A stretch of DNA of 64,000 bases from Notolepis coatsorum (GCA_963971535.1 OZ020589.1:76264811-76328810), one strand, 5' to 3'; counted from the stretch's first letter, positions 11,439 through 22,837 are shown. Program-made: numbers and translations. The notes: generated by a model from the sequence alone, not told the origin.

Positions 11439-12811
11439 TGTTGTGAAGGATCAGATTAAACCGAATATATATATTTATTTATGGATATATATTGAATAGT
11501 ATTTGTATATCGTTTGATATCCCTTGTATATTCCTTGTACATATACACGGAATATTCCTTTATTCTACTACAGCCCATAATAGTTCATTCTCTTATTGGA
11601 CAAAAGGACCAGGCGCCAGGGACCAGCCCCTGGCGTTCAAGTTCAAAGGTACCGACGAGACATGCCCTTACTAGCCCCGGCTCCGCGCAGGAATACGGCT
11701 ACTGAAAGCAGAGTGGCACTATTTGTCCACCGTGCATATAAATATGGCGCAAGAAATGTAGAATTCCTCTTAGTCCTTTACCCTTCTACCCAACTAAGTA
11801 ACAGAACGTGAAGCCTCACCCCACGATACCGCGTGCGGTGTAGTATGGCCTGTTTGGCCTTAGAATAGCAGTGAGACCTCGTGCGAATTAATAGCTGAAT
11901 TGCCAGAGTTTGGCACCGTATTTCTATTAAGTAATAATAGTCTATTATGTATGGTGCATCGTGCGGTTAGAGTTCTAAAGTGAGCAGCACCCCCATCGCT
12001 TCCTCGTGTTATCTAGAGTCTTAACCAGGTTGGGCAGACCACGCGTGGTGCTTTCATCCGAGGAGTTCTAGGCGAGGACCGAGTGGACCTGTACATTGGA
12101 TTACCTACCCGACGACTGCTGAGCCCTATGCGGCATGGAATATATATTTGCTTTGGTACTTTGATTTGTGGAGCGGATAATCGCCAGCACCGGTGAGTGT
12201 TGGATCTACCCCGAAAGGAGTCAAGGTGAGACGGCGCTCAGACCAGACTGAGGTCGCCTCGCTTCTTCTTCACTGTGGAGCTACAGCTACAGCTACAGCC
12301 TACAAGAGAGCCAAGGTGTATTCATCTGTGGATCAAGATTCTACTGCACTGTCTTCTGTACGTGAAGTCTCTCTAGACATCGTTGACCAGACGGGATACT
12401 GCCGACGGCTCTCCTACCCCCCCTACCGGCCTACAACCGGCAGGACCCCTACAGTATATCCAGCTATAATCATTAAGTGACCATAGATATAATTCCCTAA
12501 GAGCCAGGTTGTATACTTGCTTCCTGCGTAACCAGAGATTGGACATTCAGTGTTGATTTGCCTACGAGTACTCATTTGCCTTACAAGAGCATTCAAATCA
12601 TAAATGTAATGGTGAATATTATATGTACCTTTTGCTATATATTAAATATTTGATTATTACCTTTGTGTGGACCTGGTTTCATGGTGGGAAAGTGTTCATC
12701 ATATTTAGATATTGTGTACTGTATGGCCAGTAGTTAAAGTACATAAAGCGGTAGTGGTTTAATGATACCATACTTATCAATACAGTCAGGGAATTGTACC
12801 CCTCAGTTACA
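11439..12811 (+). repeat. BEL1 3' LTR
   Basis: The same 1,373-bp sequence as the 5' LTR, differing at one base. It ends CAGTTACA and is followed by the target duplication GCGTT. Confidence 0.95.
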
Positions 12812-13132
12812 GCGTTTGTATTTTGGGCGAACGTGAACTGAACATACTGTATTTCCGCTAAATGAACGTAATTGAGAACGCGTTCATTCTCAGTGCTGTA
12901 TAACGGCGTTCAAAAGTGCGTTCATTCTCAGCACTCTATTATAACGGCGTTCAAAGGTGTGCCAGATTTCATATGCCTTTCAGCCGAAAACCCACTTAAA
13001 ACACACCGTAAACAGGCTTCAAAATAATGCGGAAAACCACCCAATCTGGCAACGCGCCTGTCACCCCCTGGCTACGTCATCAGACTCCTCATAGCAAACA
13101 GTGGAACCGCGGAATCTGCGAGCATTAGTATC

Positions 13133-13240
13133 ATGGACGAAGCCGAGAGTTGCATCAGCACTCGCTCAGAGTCAGACTCTACCTCTACGGCGTCGGCGTA
13201 TGAGCATTTAAAAGAGTTTAACGTTAAAGTCATTATATCT
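13133..13240 (+). pseudogene. hAT-F transposase N-terminal fragment
   Basis: An ATG at 13133 opens a peptide starting MDEAESCIST, then Ser/Thr-rich sequence, then YEHLKEFN. I associate this kind of start with fish hAT transposases. Homology seems lost after about 13240, where the frame runs into simple sequence and then the minisatellite. No BED zinc finger, catalytic region or dimerisation domain is present, so this is a relic only. Confidence 0.4.
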
Positions 13241-13371
13241 TCATTAGATCATTCATATTATTATCGACATCATCACCATGACATGGCACACACACAGTGC
13301 ATACCTCAGGCTCCGCCTGCTCACTGTCCCTCGGCTTTGTCAAGCTCACATGCTGCTCGGTATAGTATATG

Positions 13372-13685
13372 GAGAGGTTGGTCATGCTGACATGGTAGAG
13401 GAGGATCACCAGTATATAGAGAGGTTGGTCATGCTGGTAGAGGAGGATCACCAGTATGTGGAGAGGTTGGTCATGCTGACATGGTAGAGGAGGATCACCA
13501 GTACTGTATATAGAGAGGTTGGTCATGCTGGTACAGGAGGATAACCAGTATGTGGAGAGGTTGGTCAAGCTGGTAGAGGAGGATCACCAGTATGTGGAGA
13601 GGTTGGTCATGCTGGTAGAGGAGGATCACCAGTATATGGAGAGGTTGGTCATGCTGACATGGTAGAGGAGGATCACCAGTATATG
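13372..13685 (+). repeat. Minisatellite, seven copies (right block)
   Basis: Seven units of 37-46 bp with the consensus GAGAGGTTGGTCATGCTG, optional ACATG, GTAGAGGAGGATCACCAG, TATRT. Length varies mainly by presence or absence of the ACATG block and of extra TATAG spacer bases. Confidence 0.95.
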
Positions 13686-13810
13686 TGTGTCACCACGCTG
13701 GATTTGTACCCACACTTGACAGGCTGGTGGAGGTAAAAGATGACACGGCTGTTTGTCTCCTCCTGGTTTGACCGCTGGGCATGGATGTCAGAAGCCTGGA
13801 CCTGTAACAA

Positions 13811-15400
13811 GTGAAGAAGAACCCCAATACCTAGTGTATGACTAGGTATAATTCCATAGTCCCATTCAATTTAGCCTCTCCTGTGGAGAGGACAATGTGG
13901 TCCTTGGAAATCCTATGGTCCAAGATCTCTCCACAGGTTGGTGGGAGGTTGGTCATCATGTGGAAGATGGTGTTACCATCATGTATGAAGAGTGCATCCT
14001 TACGATAGGTCACATCCTCATCCCTGTCCTGGAGCAGATAGTGAAGGATGGTGGCCTTGTTTGTCTTGGCAAAAAAGCCATCGGGAGAGCCAAGTGCATG
14101 ATGTGAGAGGTTGTTATTGGAGGTTGATGGGCATATCCAGCATCTGGGACTAATGAGCAGCTGGAAGGCCGGGTTGCTCTGCCCCTGGTACCTAAAGAGC
14201 TGCAATGGAATATGAAGAAACAAGTGTTGCATTAGTACAATGTCAAATTTTAAAATGTGTTATGAAGTATGATATAGCAATTAGTGAATCAGTTTAAGCA
14301 ATATCCACCTTGCCCTGTGCAGATGTGAGCTTGACCTTCTTGCTGCAGTGATCCCTTGTCTTCAGTTTAAGCTTCTTGAGGCACTCAAAGAACCCCTTCT
14401 TCTTGGAGACAAAGTGCTCATGGATAAACTGCTCCCTGGGCAGGCTCCAGCTCACGGTGCTTCCCTGCCTTTGGGCAATTTGGATCATCAATGATGCTAC
14501 ATATCTCCAGAGTCAGCGCGTAGAGCTGAGCACATGCAGAGGTTGTACGGCACCACTTCTGGTATGTGCTTGAGTATTAGTGCATTACCTGGCATAGTTG
14601 TGGCCATCGTACGCAAATACGAGCTCTACCATGGCACCATTGCAGTGATGGATGAGCTCAAAGTTGTTGGTTTTCACAGCAAGACCAGCATTTTTTGTTT
14701 AGACCAGCCTTGTATGATCCGTCACATAGAGCCAGAACACGCTCCTCTTGCCCAGGTGGCCCTTGCGAACCTTCTGTTGGTAGTCCATGTATTGATGAAT
14801 CACCTTGAGTAGTGAGGAGTCCTTCAGAGTGGCATAACGTTTCTCATGACTGCAGCAGTGGGTAAGATTGAGGGTCTCCTGTGTGTCCAGATTCTTCTCA
14901 TTCAGGAAAACATTGATCAGCAACTCCGTAACCACCTTCAGATTGAAGAGAGCCTTGGCATATGATTTCCAACTCGGAATACTTTTCAGGCAGCCACTGG
15001 TTGCAAGGCCAGCTTCAACAAGGATGTCTGAGTAGCCAGCACCTCAACATTTGTACCCAGTGAGTTCGCCTATGTAATTCATGGCTGTGTGGAACTTGCA
15101 AGGGATGATGACGTGCTTCTTGAATTCCTCTCATACTATAGGACAGTCTTCATGACCCCCCCCCCAGGTCAAATGTGTTGATAGTGTGTGGCTGCCCAAC
15201 ACCACTGCACTGTCTGTAATGGGCTGGTTGGTGGGGGTGTAGAAGTCTATAAGAGGCACTTTTCCTGTGCTTGAAATAAAGCAATTGAATCCAGGCACCT
15301 ACTGCTTCAACGTCTGCAGAGGAGATAGATGTAGTGCTCCAACACTGAGGCATCATAGACCTTTGGTTTTCAGCTGAAGGGGTGAAGTATGGTTGGTATA
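13811..15400 (-). pseudogene. Decayed gene of an Academ-like element (second family)
   Basis: On the minus strand, fragments in several frames follow one another in family order. Near 15150-15356 is SSADVEAVGAWIQLLY. At 14699-14935 is YATLKDSSLLKVIHQYMDY followed by GKRSVFWLYVTDHTRLV. Near 14580-14690 the frame reads AVKTNNFELIHHCN, then VFAYDGHNYAR. Near 14294-14400 is KKVKLTSAQGKV, and at 13831-14232 a piece contains NPAFQLL, then AKTNKATILHYLLQD, then IHDGNTIFHMM and LPPTCGEI. I recognise this order from uncharacterised, transposon-associated proteins common in fish and invertebrate genomes. At least three frame changes make it a relic. It probably belongs to the element bounded by the repeats at 3020 and 26507. 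Confidence 0.6.
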
Positions 15401-15528
15401 GTATGGTGAAGTATAGTTGGTACAGTGGCGAATCCTTATGGAAGCCAACGGAAGCCAGGCCTCCCTATCAAAATATGAATTAATATCAAATATGAAAAAA
15501 AATTAAAAAAATTAAAAAAATATATATA

Positions 15529-16031
15529 TAGTTGGGTCAAGAACCAACATTCTGTGACCATTCTCTGGCTAAGATGTTTTGATGATTGATTTGACTTCTA
15601 TGGACCTTTTATAAAATATTTAGCCCCCGTGTCCCTCCGAAAAATCCCGGCATTTTTTGTCAGATGGCCACATCCAAAATACCTGCTGACGCCATCTTGA
15701 AAAATTTACTTTTGATCCAGAGCACCTAGAATCATGTATGAATACACTTTTTTGTGTAAGTCAACCATGACGATTCCAATTCTGACATCAGTTTGACTCT
15801 ATGACATCAATTTGACCCAGACATCCAAGATGGCCACCATATAGTAGAGCGAAAATGTAACTTTTAATGTCAAAACCAATTTTACCATGGTACTGCTGTA
15901 CTTTAAACAAACTACCTTCATAAGGATCTCAGCAAAATAATTGATGAATGTAGAGTATGATAAGATAACTAATTATACTTCAAAATACGCTCTCTTAAAT
16001 AGCTGTAACTTGAACAGATTAACAATGAAAC
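15529..16031 (+). repeat. Left terminal inverted repeat of the Academ-like element
   Basis: About 503 bp, matching the complement of 24117-24619 with few differences (for example GAGTATG here against the complement of CATACTGTAC there). It starts TAGTTGGGTC and ends near AACAATGAAAC. Confidence 0.92.
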
Positions 16032-17688
16032 AATTTTTTTTTGTTTTTTTACAATTTATTTTGATACATGATAAAACCAAATGTGTCTGGTGCTGTAAGA
16101 CAGAGTCGTCCAACCACCCAGAATCAAAGCTGGTACTGATTTCGTACGATCACGCATGGGCAGCTTTCAAGAGCCACACGGTGGCCCTGGAAGACCAGAG
16201 AATGCGAGACAGAATCAACTGTCTGATTGATTATGCAGCTGATCAGCCCTATGCACTTGAAATCAGATATCACCTCAAATGCTGGTTGAAATATGTGCGT
16301 AATTACCAGAAAATGAGTGAAGATGACAAACTCCCACACATGCACAATGTCACTCTCCGTGAGGCTCAGACTATCTTCTTTGACCACATCACAACAGTTA
16401 TCTTTGAGGAACATGAGCTGAGATCACTGCAGAGTCTCCTCCGAGACTACAGCTCTATAATTTCTCGGTATGGATTCCCAACATCCGGGGTCAAGTCATC
16501 TTACATCAAAGACATCCTGACCCGGGAGTTTGAGAGCAAGATTGGCTTCCACTCCCGCCATCAGAGGAGCCATAGCGATCTAGTCTATGACACATCTGGG
16601 GGTGGTTCATATGTCGAAGCAGCACTCTCCTCCATCGGTGTCAGCAGTGAGCAACTGGTACGTAATGTGGCTAAGCTGCTCAGGGATGACATCAAGTCAG
16701 TCAAACTTGTCCCATGGCCACCGAGGGTCGAGGAGCTAGAAGAGGAGGAAGAGCTTTCGCCTCTCATGGTGCAGCTGCTATCTGCTTTGCGGGGAAAGAA
16801 GGGGGTAGATCTGACTCCAAGCACACACTCTCTCACCTCTCTCATAACACAGTACGTCATAAAGCGACCCACCACTACCACCATCAATGCCACTGTCACC
16901 CTTCATGGGATGACTCGAAACAAGGAGCTTGTTGACTCTTACTGGGCTGGGCATGGGGATAAGCTACCAGAATGTGCTTCTCCTGCGTGATGTCTGGACC
17001 ATGCATGACCTTGAGCGGTGTTCGGTGTGTCCTGGCGGGATCGCTGAGGGTGAACCAAGCATCAGTATCATTGACAATGACGACTTTCTCAATGACACCT
17101 TGACAGGAGGGGGTACTGCACACCGCTGTAACTGGATGTTTCTGCAACGTCTAGAATGTCATGTACAGGACTATGAGGCAAACATCCAGGTTGAGCATGC
17201 GTGCATAAAAGATGCCAAGATTGTGTCGCAGGCACTGACTGAGAAGGCGTCTGAGATGCAGGCAGTTATGCCGTATAGGACCATCAAGCCCGGTGAGCCT
17301 CCCATCCGCCCTAAGCCCACTATGTTCTCATTAAGTACAGAGCCTCAGCGCAAGCGGAGTATTATTCATGCCCTTGCTTGTGCAGATACAAATGGTGATC
17401 GTCCTGCTGCAGTTGAGCAGACTATCCCTTCATACAATGGGTTTCACGCTGGCTTGAATATGGAGCAGAGGAAGAGCAAGGCTTATTTTCATACATCTTA
17501 CAATAAACCGCCCAACAAGTCAGTTGCGAATGACATCATGGAGAAGCGGTCTACCATCATCGCAACTAAGCACATGCCCTTCGCCTTCTTAGTGGGAGAT
17601 CATCCTGTGTACGTCCTCATCACTCTGCTCAAGGCCAAGAACCCAAACAAGTACCATGACATTGTACCCTTTCTTGGTCCCTTCCATA

Positions 17689-17734
17689 CACAGTGTGTGA
17701 TGATGAGCGCTCACAGTGTGTGATGATGAGCGCT
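17689..17734 (+). repeat. 23-bp tandem duplication that breaks the Academ-like frame
   Basis: A 23-bp unit beginning CACAGTGTGTGATGATG and ending AGCGCT occurs at 17689-17711 and again at 17712-17734. As 23 is not a multiple of three, the second copy shifts the reading frame. Confidence 0.95.
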
Positions 17735-20017
17735 ATCTACAAGCGCTACAAGGGGAGTGAGCTAGGAGATGTACTTGTGGCAGGAGGAGTTATTGCAGAG
17801 GGCTCCGTCGACCGTGCACTGAAAGGCAAGCATTACAAGAGGGGGCTGCGTAAAGGGGAGGCTCATGCCCAACCTGGCTGATGAGACAAGGGAGAACCTT
17901 GAGATTCTGAGAGATATGAGTCTCTCCCAAGAACCCCGTGCAGCTGCTCATGCGGCACTGGAGGATGATACTGACCTCGAGAGCCTCATCACCAATTTAT
18001 TCACCCAGGTGGAGGCCAGTGATATGGCGGACTACTGGAGGGACTTCCTGTCTATGACAGATGCACTCATGCAGAATGTGCATGCAGTACATATCTGCAA
18101 CTGGGATGAGTATGTCAGCTCTCTGCGTGCCAATCGTGCCATGCTGCCATGGATGGTAGTGTACGACAACAATAGGTATGGAAGGTGGCTGCCTGACTTC
18201 TGGGCAATGCTGACAGCTCTCCCTGCTGATCAGGTTGCCTTCCTTCGTACTGACTTCACTCAGTCCATCACAGGCAACCCCTACTCCAACATGGCCTGGG
18301 ACATGTGGATCGAGTGTACAATGAACAAGGGCAGCAAAATGAAGTCTGGCTGGCTCTCCATCCTCCAGAATGAGAAGCAGCTGCTGGTGCACTCCAGAAA
18401 TGTGAACAATTTGGCCAAGATCCGGGTGGCTCACAATGCCCTGGCCACACAAAAAAAGCCAAGAGGAAGCACATAGAATGTGGTCCGAAAAGGATGAGAG
18501 AAGATGAGCAGCGCGTGCAGGACCTGGTCGCATGCATGCATGAGTTTGATTCCTTCCCATTTGATCCAGCCTCACCCACCCTCCGCACCCTACAGTCAGC
18601 CATGCCTGCCTCTGATGAACTCATCGCGGACTTCAACTCAGCCTATGCTGTGGGAGAGGAGAAGTTGACCAGCTTCTTGCAAGACCGAGTGTTCAGTAAG
18701 AAAACCTCCCTCCATGCACCTGTCCCTCTGAGCAAACGCTTGACATTTTCCAAGCAGCCCTGCATGGAGAAGCCCGGGGAGGAACTCAAAGCAAGAGCTG
18801 CTGAGATGGAGCGGAGTGCTCTCAAGGCAGTGATCAACCTGGTTGAGGTCAGTCAACTTGTGAATCTCTCCGAGTTGCTGGAACATCGTGTTGTCGAGGA
18901 ATGTGTGGCCTTATTCAACTCCAATGGCACATATAGGAAGACACAGAAGAGCAAGCTCATTCAGAAGCTCTCTCTCCAATCTGTAGATCTGCAAGAACCC
19001 TACACCGCTATTGTCGACATGGGCATGATCTGGAGGATGGCAACCCCATCAGCAGAAGATCGGCAGACACAAGATGGCACCCCATACAAGTGGTTGGACT
19101 ATGTCCACAAGGTATCATCCATCATCCTTGCCCGCCATGGTGATGCTGACCGTATTTTCTGTGTAAATGACCCGTACGACGCAGCATACTCAACTAAAGA
19201 TGATGAGCGAGATCTGCGGGTACAAGGTAAGGTACATGTCCCCAACACCTACATGAAGCTGGGCGACCCCTTCCCCTCTGCCAGAGAGTTCAAAACACTG
19301 CTGTGTAGCGTCAGCAACAAGGAGCGGCTACAAAAAGTAATATGCAGCTATCTGACTGACCTTGTTGCACAGGGTGTAGATACAGAGATCGTCTACTCTG
19401 TTGGCTCCCACTGCACCAACTTGTCAACCCAGCAACCAATGCAGAACTACAGCTTTGACCAGTCTGAGGCTCACACCATCCTTTTCTCTGCTTACACAGT
19501 TCTACGTGAGTCAGGCTACAGTGGCCCTGTGGTCATTGATGCAGCCGACACCGATGCCTATGTCACGGCAGCGGTCATCTCTCAACAGCTGCCCGGTATG
19601 CTCTGTATCAAGAGAAAGCAGGACACAGTCTTCTGCCGTGGCCTGGTTACTGAGGAGATGGCAGATTGTATTGTGCACAGGGGAGGAAATTAGGCCACTT
19701 TACTCGCCAATTGCGAGTATTTTTTACGTTTGGCGAGTAATTCATGAAGAGCACTCGCCAGTCTGGCGAGTACTAGTAATTACAAAACAAAACAAAAAAA
19801 TCATTCTGCAATCTGCTGATTCGCTCACTGACACAAACCGAACTCTGACTCCCCCCTTGATTCCTCCCATTTGCGCCACATAATAATCAGACCATAACCA
19901 ATGAACATCATCGTTGTACAGATGCGCTCTAAGCTCCTCCAATGAACACTCGTTTTCTAGAAGATGCCGCCCATCTAGGGGAAGTGGACAGACCACTGCG
20001 CGCAGACCTACAAACTC

Positions 20018-21830
20018 GGAGGTTCCGACGAGTTAGGAGGGGCGCGAACGCGGCGATGGGGAAGAAGGGAAGGAGGAGGTTGGGAATGCCGAAATATCGG
20101 ATGTGTTGTGGTGGTAGTGTTGACGATTGGAGTTTGGGCGACGATGGTTGTAAGATTTGCGACTTGTGTTCACATGTTGACGAGTTGATGGTATGGGATT
20201 TGCCGTATCCGAGCCCTGTTTCCCCCAAGGGTTTGAGGTCGGGAGCTAGAAGTAGGAGTAGGAGTAGGAGTAGGAGTGAACGAAGCATGTCGCCGTTTTC
20301 GGGCCCTAGTTCCCCCCAGGGTTCGACGTCGGGAGCCAGGGGCGGTGGAGCAAGTGGTGGCCGTGATGAAGGAGAGGGTGTGGATAGGGATATGGAGTGT
20401 AGAGTAGGTGAGGAAAACGGGGGAGAGGGGTGGGAAAAGGTGGGGAAAAAGAGCAGGGAAAGTGGGGGGAAGGGGAGTAAGAGGAAGAAAGAGGGGGGAG
20501 ATAGCTTGAGTGGGTCAGAGGATGAGGGTAGAGAGAAAGAGTTTGTAGGTTTGAATGTAGTGGTGCGATTCGAGGGAGTAGACGGAGTTAGGAACATAGA
20601 GCCGAGTCAGCTGTCAAACCTCATTAGAGCACAGTTAGGAGAGGTAAGGTACGGAAAGGTGTTAGATGATGGGAACTTATTTATAGGGTGTGTAAGTGTA
20701 GTGCAGGTAGAGAAGGCTAGGGAAATGAAGAGCATTGGCAAAGTGAAGGTCTGTGGAGTAGGGATAGTAGGGGAGAAAAGGGATGGTGGGTGCAAGGGGG
20801 TGATTAGTGGAATTCCAATTAAGGTTAGTATGGAGCAGCTGTTAGAAGAGTTGAGGAGTGACAAACGTAATGGGAAAGTTAAGAGTGTAGTTAGGATGAA
20901 GAGAGGTGTAGAGAAGGAGGAGACAGGGACGATAGTTATTCAGTTTGAGGGTGAGGTTAGTCAGAGAGTATTTTTAGGGTTTTTGGCATATAGGGTTAGG
21001 GAGTTTGTGCCAAAACCGTTGAGATGTTACAGGTGCCAGGAGTTTGGTCATATAGCTAGGTCATGTAGGAAGGGACAGAGATGTGGTAGATGTAGTGGGG
21101 AGCATGAGTATGGGAAGTGTGACATGGGAGTGGAGCCAAGGTGTTGTAGTTGTGGTGGGAAGCATAGTGTAGCGTATTGGGGTTGTGAGGCGATGAAGCG
21201 AGAGGTAGTGGTCCAGCAGATGAGAAGGGATGATAGGATTTCGTATGCAGAGGCAGTTAGGAAGGTAGGACAGGGAAAGCAAGGTAAGGAAGGAGAAGGG
21301 CATTTGGCAGTAAGGGTAGTGCAGGAGGATCAGGGGAAGCAAGGTGAGGATCAGGGGTTTAGAAAAGGGCATTTGTCAGTAGAGGAAGTACAGGAGGAGA
21401 AAGAGAGGGTGTGGGGGGAGAAGTTGGAGATAGTGGCATTTGTGACAAGAGTAGTGAATACAATAGTGATGGTTAGCAGTAGGACAGAGAGGTTAAAGTT
21501 AGTAGTTGAAGCAGCAGTACTAGACATGGGTATGAAGGGGTTGACAATGGGGCAAGTAACAAAGGAGTTAGGGAAGTTAGGGAAGAAGGTGGTTGTGAGT
21601 GATCAAGTAAGAGAGTTAGGGAAGGTGGTGGTGAGTGTAGAAAAAGCCAGAGTCAGCCCACAGGAGGCAATGAATGACTCATAGATTAGGATTGGATAGG
21701 GTGGTGATGTTAGGGAAGGGGTTTTGTTTTGGGTATTATGGGGTTTAAAGGATTGTACAGTATGTGGCGGTATGCGCCTTCAGTGGTCGCGATCTGCCAT
21801 TAACTCATGGAAGAAGAAGAAGAAGAAGAA
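20018..21830 (+). mobile_element. LINE copy carrying only ORF1 (I/Nimb-like)
   Basis: The insertion is bounded by a 13-bp direct repeat, GACCTACAAACTC, at 20005-20017 and 21831-21843, as left by target-primed reverse transcription. It has a 38-bp leader, one long ORF1, about 100 bp of 3' sequence and a (GAA)n tail. There is no endonuclease or reverse transcriptase. The 5' end looks complete because ORF1 starts right after the leader, so ORF2 was lost internally rather than by 5' truncation. It would depend on an intact relative. Confidence 0.8.
20056..21684 (+). CDS. LINE ORF1 protein with three zinc knuckles
   Basis: The frame is open for 542 codons from ATG 20056 (MGKKGRRRLG). The same frame extends further upstream, but only into hAT-D sequence before the LINE's own start, so 20056 is preferred. 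A Ser/Arg-rich and acidic N-terminal third (RSRSRSRSE near 20250) is followed by an RNA-recognition-like region. Three Cys/His knuckles follow: CYRCQEFGHIARSC (21025-21066), then CGRCSGEHEYGKC and CCSCGGKHSVAYWGC. In I-clade LINEs such proteins bind the element RNA and accompany it to the nucleus. The coding strand is strikingly G-rich (GGG, AGT, GTA codons), unlike its surroundings. No stop or frameshift interrupts it. Confidence 0.75.
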   Translation: MGKKGRRRLGMPKYRMCCGGSVDDWSLGDDGCKICDLCSHVDELMVWDLPYPSPVSPKGLRSGARSRSRSRSRSERSMSPFSGPSSPQGSTSGARGGGASGGRDEGEGVDRDMECRVGEENGGEGWEKVGKKSRESGGKGSKRKKEGGDSLSGSEDEGREKEFVGLNVVVRFEGVDGVRNIEPSQLSNLIRAQLGEVRYGKVLDDGNLFIGCVSVVQVEKAREMKSIGKVKVCGVGIVGEKRDGGCKGVISGIPIKVSMEQLLEELRSDKRNGKVKSVVRMKRGVEKEETGTIVIQFEGEVSQRVFLGFLAYRVREFVPKPLRCYRCQEFGHIARSCRKGQRCGRCSGEHEYGKCDMGVEPRCCSCGGKHSVAYWGCEAMKREVVVQQMRRDDRISYAEAVRKVGQGKQGKEGEGHLAVRVVQEDQGKQGEDQGFRKGHLSVEEVQEEKERVWGEKLEIVAFVTRVVNTIVMVSSRTERLKLVVEAAVLDMGMKGLTMGQVTKELGKLGKKVVVSDQVRELGKVVVSVEKARVSPQEAMNDS

Positions 21831-22395
21831 GACCTACAAACTCCTGCCACCGGCAGCCGGCTTGACAACGTAGACAAACTTACAAAAACACATGAGTGGA
21901 TGAAAATAATTGCATGTAGAGTCGTCGCTTTCGGATATCGGTGCGGTCTGACATGGGGGCGAACAACAGCACGCGACGCGTCTCCTTCGAGTCGGATGAG
22001 AATGACAAGTCAACCGGCATTAGCCGGCTAGCTACCTAGCATGTAACAAGCTACCATAACGCGCGTTCAACATAGTGGACGACTATACTGAGCGGCTTTG
22101 CTTAAATGCAGCCGAGTGACATTTTATTATTACCGGGTTTCCCAGCATATCACCACTCGCCCATATGCCCTTCACAACGGTGATGTTGTCATATTTGGCA
22201 TTCAGAACACACCTGCTGAACCCCTAGCGTTGTCGATTCGGTTCCAATGTATTGTCATCTTACAGCACAAGTACAGTACAACCAGAATACATTTGGCATA
22301 CAACCAGAGTGCAAATGTAACAAGTCAAGTTCAAGTTGTTTTATTTAGCTATTACATTACAGTGAAATGCTTGGTTCTTTCACTGCCCAACCCAG

Positions 22396-22722
22396 TATTG
22401 ATTGATTGATTGAAAACTTTATTAACAGATTGCAGAATGGGTACAATACAGTACAGCTCAATACACACAATTGTTAAGGGGATGCAGACCAGAGAAGGAC
22501 TTTAGTCTTGTTTACATCAGGGTCCCCCATTTCAGTCCTGTTTGCTTAATGCCTTGTCCACTTCCTCCACACTCCAATATGTTATGATGAATTGAAAATG
22601 GGGGACCCTGATGTAAACAAGACGAAAGTCTTTCTCTGGTCTGCATCCCCTTAACAATTGTATGTATTGAACTGTACTGTACCCATTCTGCAATCTGTTA
22701 ATAAACTTTTCAATCAATCCCT
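22396..22722. repeat. Two LINE 3' tails in inverted orientation
   Basis: 22396-22540 carries the tail reversed, starting GATTGATTGATTGAAAAC. 22591-22722 carries it forward, ending in an AATAAA-like signal then TCAATCAATC. Both share GATTGCAGAATGGGTACA or its complement and the CAGGGTCCCCCATT block. Together they could form a long hairpin. Other copies lie at 22838, 25439 and 41713. Confidence 0.8.
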
Positions 22723-22837
22723 TCAACCCTGCTCCTGTCAAACCTGCTCTTTCCATTCCCTCCATCATGTCCCCCCTTTCTGATGAATATTTCCTGCACT
22801 TAAGAGTCAGACACACATTCCTAGTAGTTGAGCTGTG

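Larger units (their letters stand above)
3764..12811 (+). mobile_element. BEL1: near-intact BEL/Pao LTR retrotransposon
   Basis: This is a 9,048-bp element with two 1,373-bp LTRs (TGTTGTG...GTTACA), a tRNA-Tyr-type primer-binding site, a gag-pol frame and a polypurine tract. It has a perfect 5-bp target duplication, GCGTT, at 3759-3763 and 12812-12816. I find a single difference between the LTRs (C at 4028, T at the matching base near 11703), so insertion is recent. The polyprotein has the BEL order: gag, protease, RT, RNase H, integrase. Two in-frame TGA codons interrupt gag. It lies in hAT-F in the nr3c2 intron, in the same orientation as the receptor exon. Confidence 0.95.
3730..13300 (+). 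mobile_element. 5' end of a hAT transposon (hAT-F), split by BEL1
   Basis: A CAGTGATG terminus at 3730 begins a region with repeated palindromic GAACGCGTTC motifs (3742-3763, and again at 12880-12960), as expected for hAT subterminal repeats. BEL1 entered at GCGTT inside this region. Downstream of BEL1 lies a short transposase-like N-terminus (13133-13240). The element then breaks off into the minisatellite and no matching right terminus is seen. The call rests on end motif, subterminal repeats and a Ser/Thr-rich start that I associate with fish hAT proteins. Confidence 0.5.

Noticed and set aside
13372..13685. CRISPR-like array of repeats with spacers
   Set aside because: The units are contiguous variable minisatellite repeats without unique spacers, in a vertebrate genome.
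19942..20055. Upstream in-frame start for the LINE ORF1
   Set aside because: The sequence before 20018 belongs to hAT-D and to the target duplication, not to the LINE; the element's own first ATG is at 20056.
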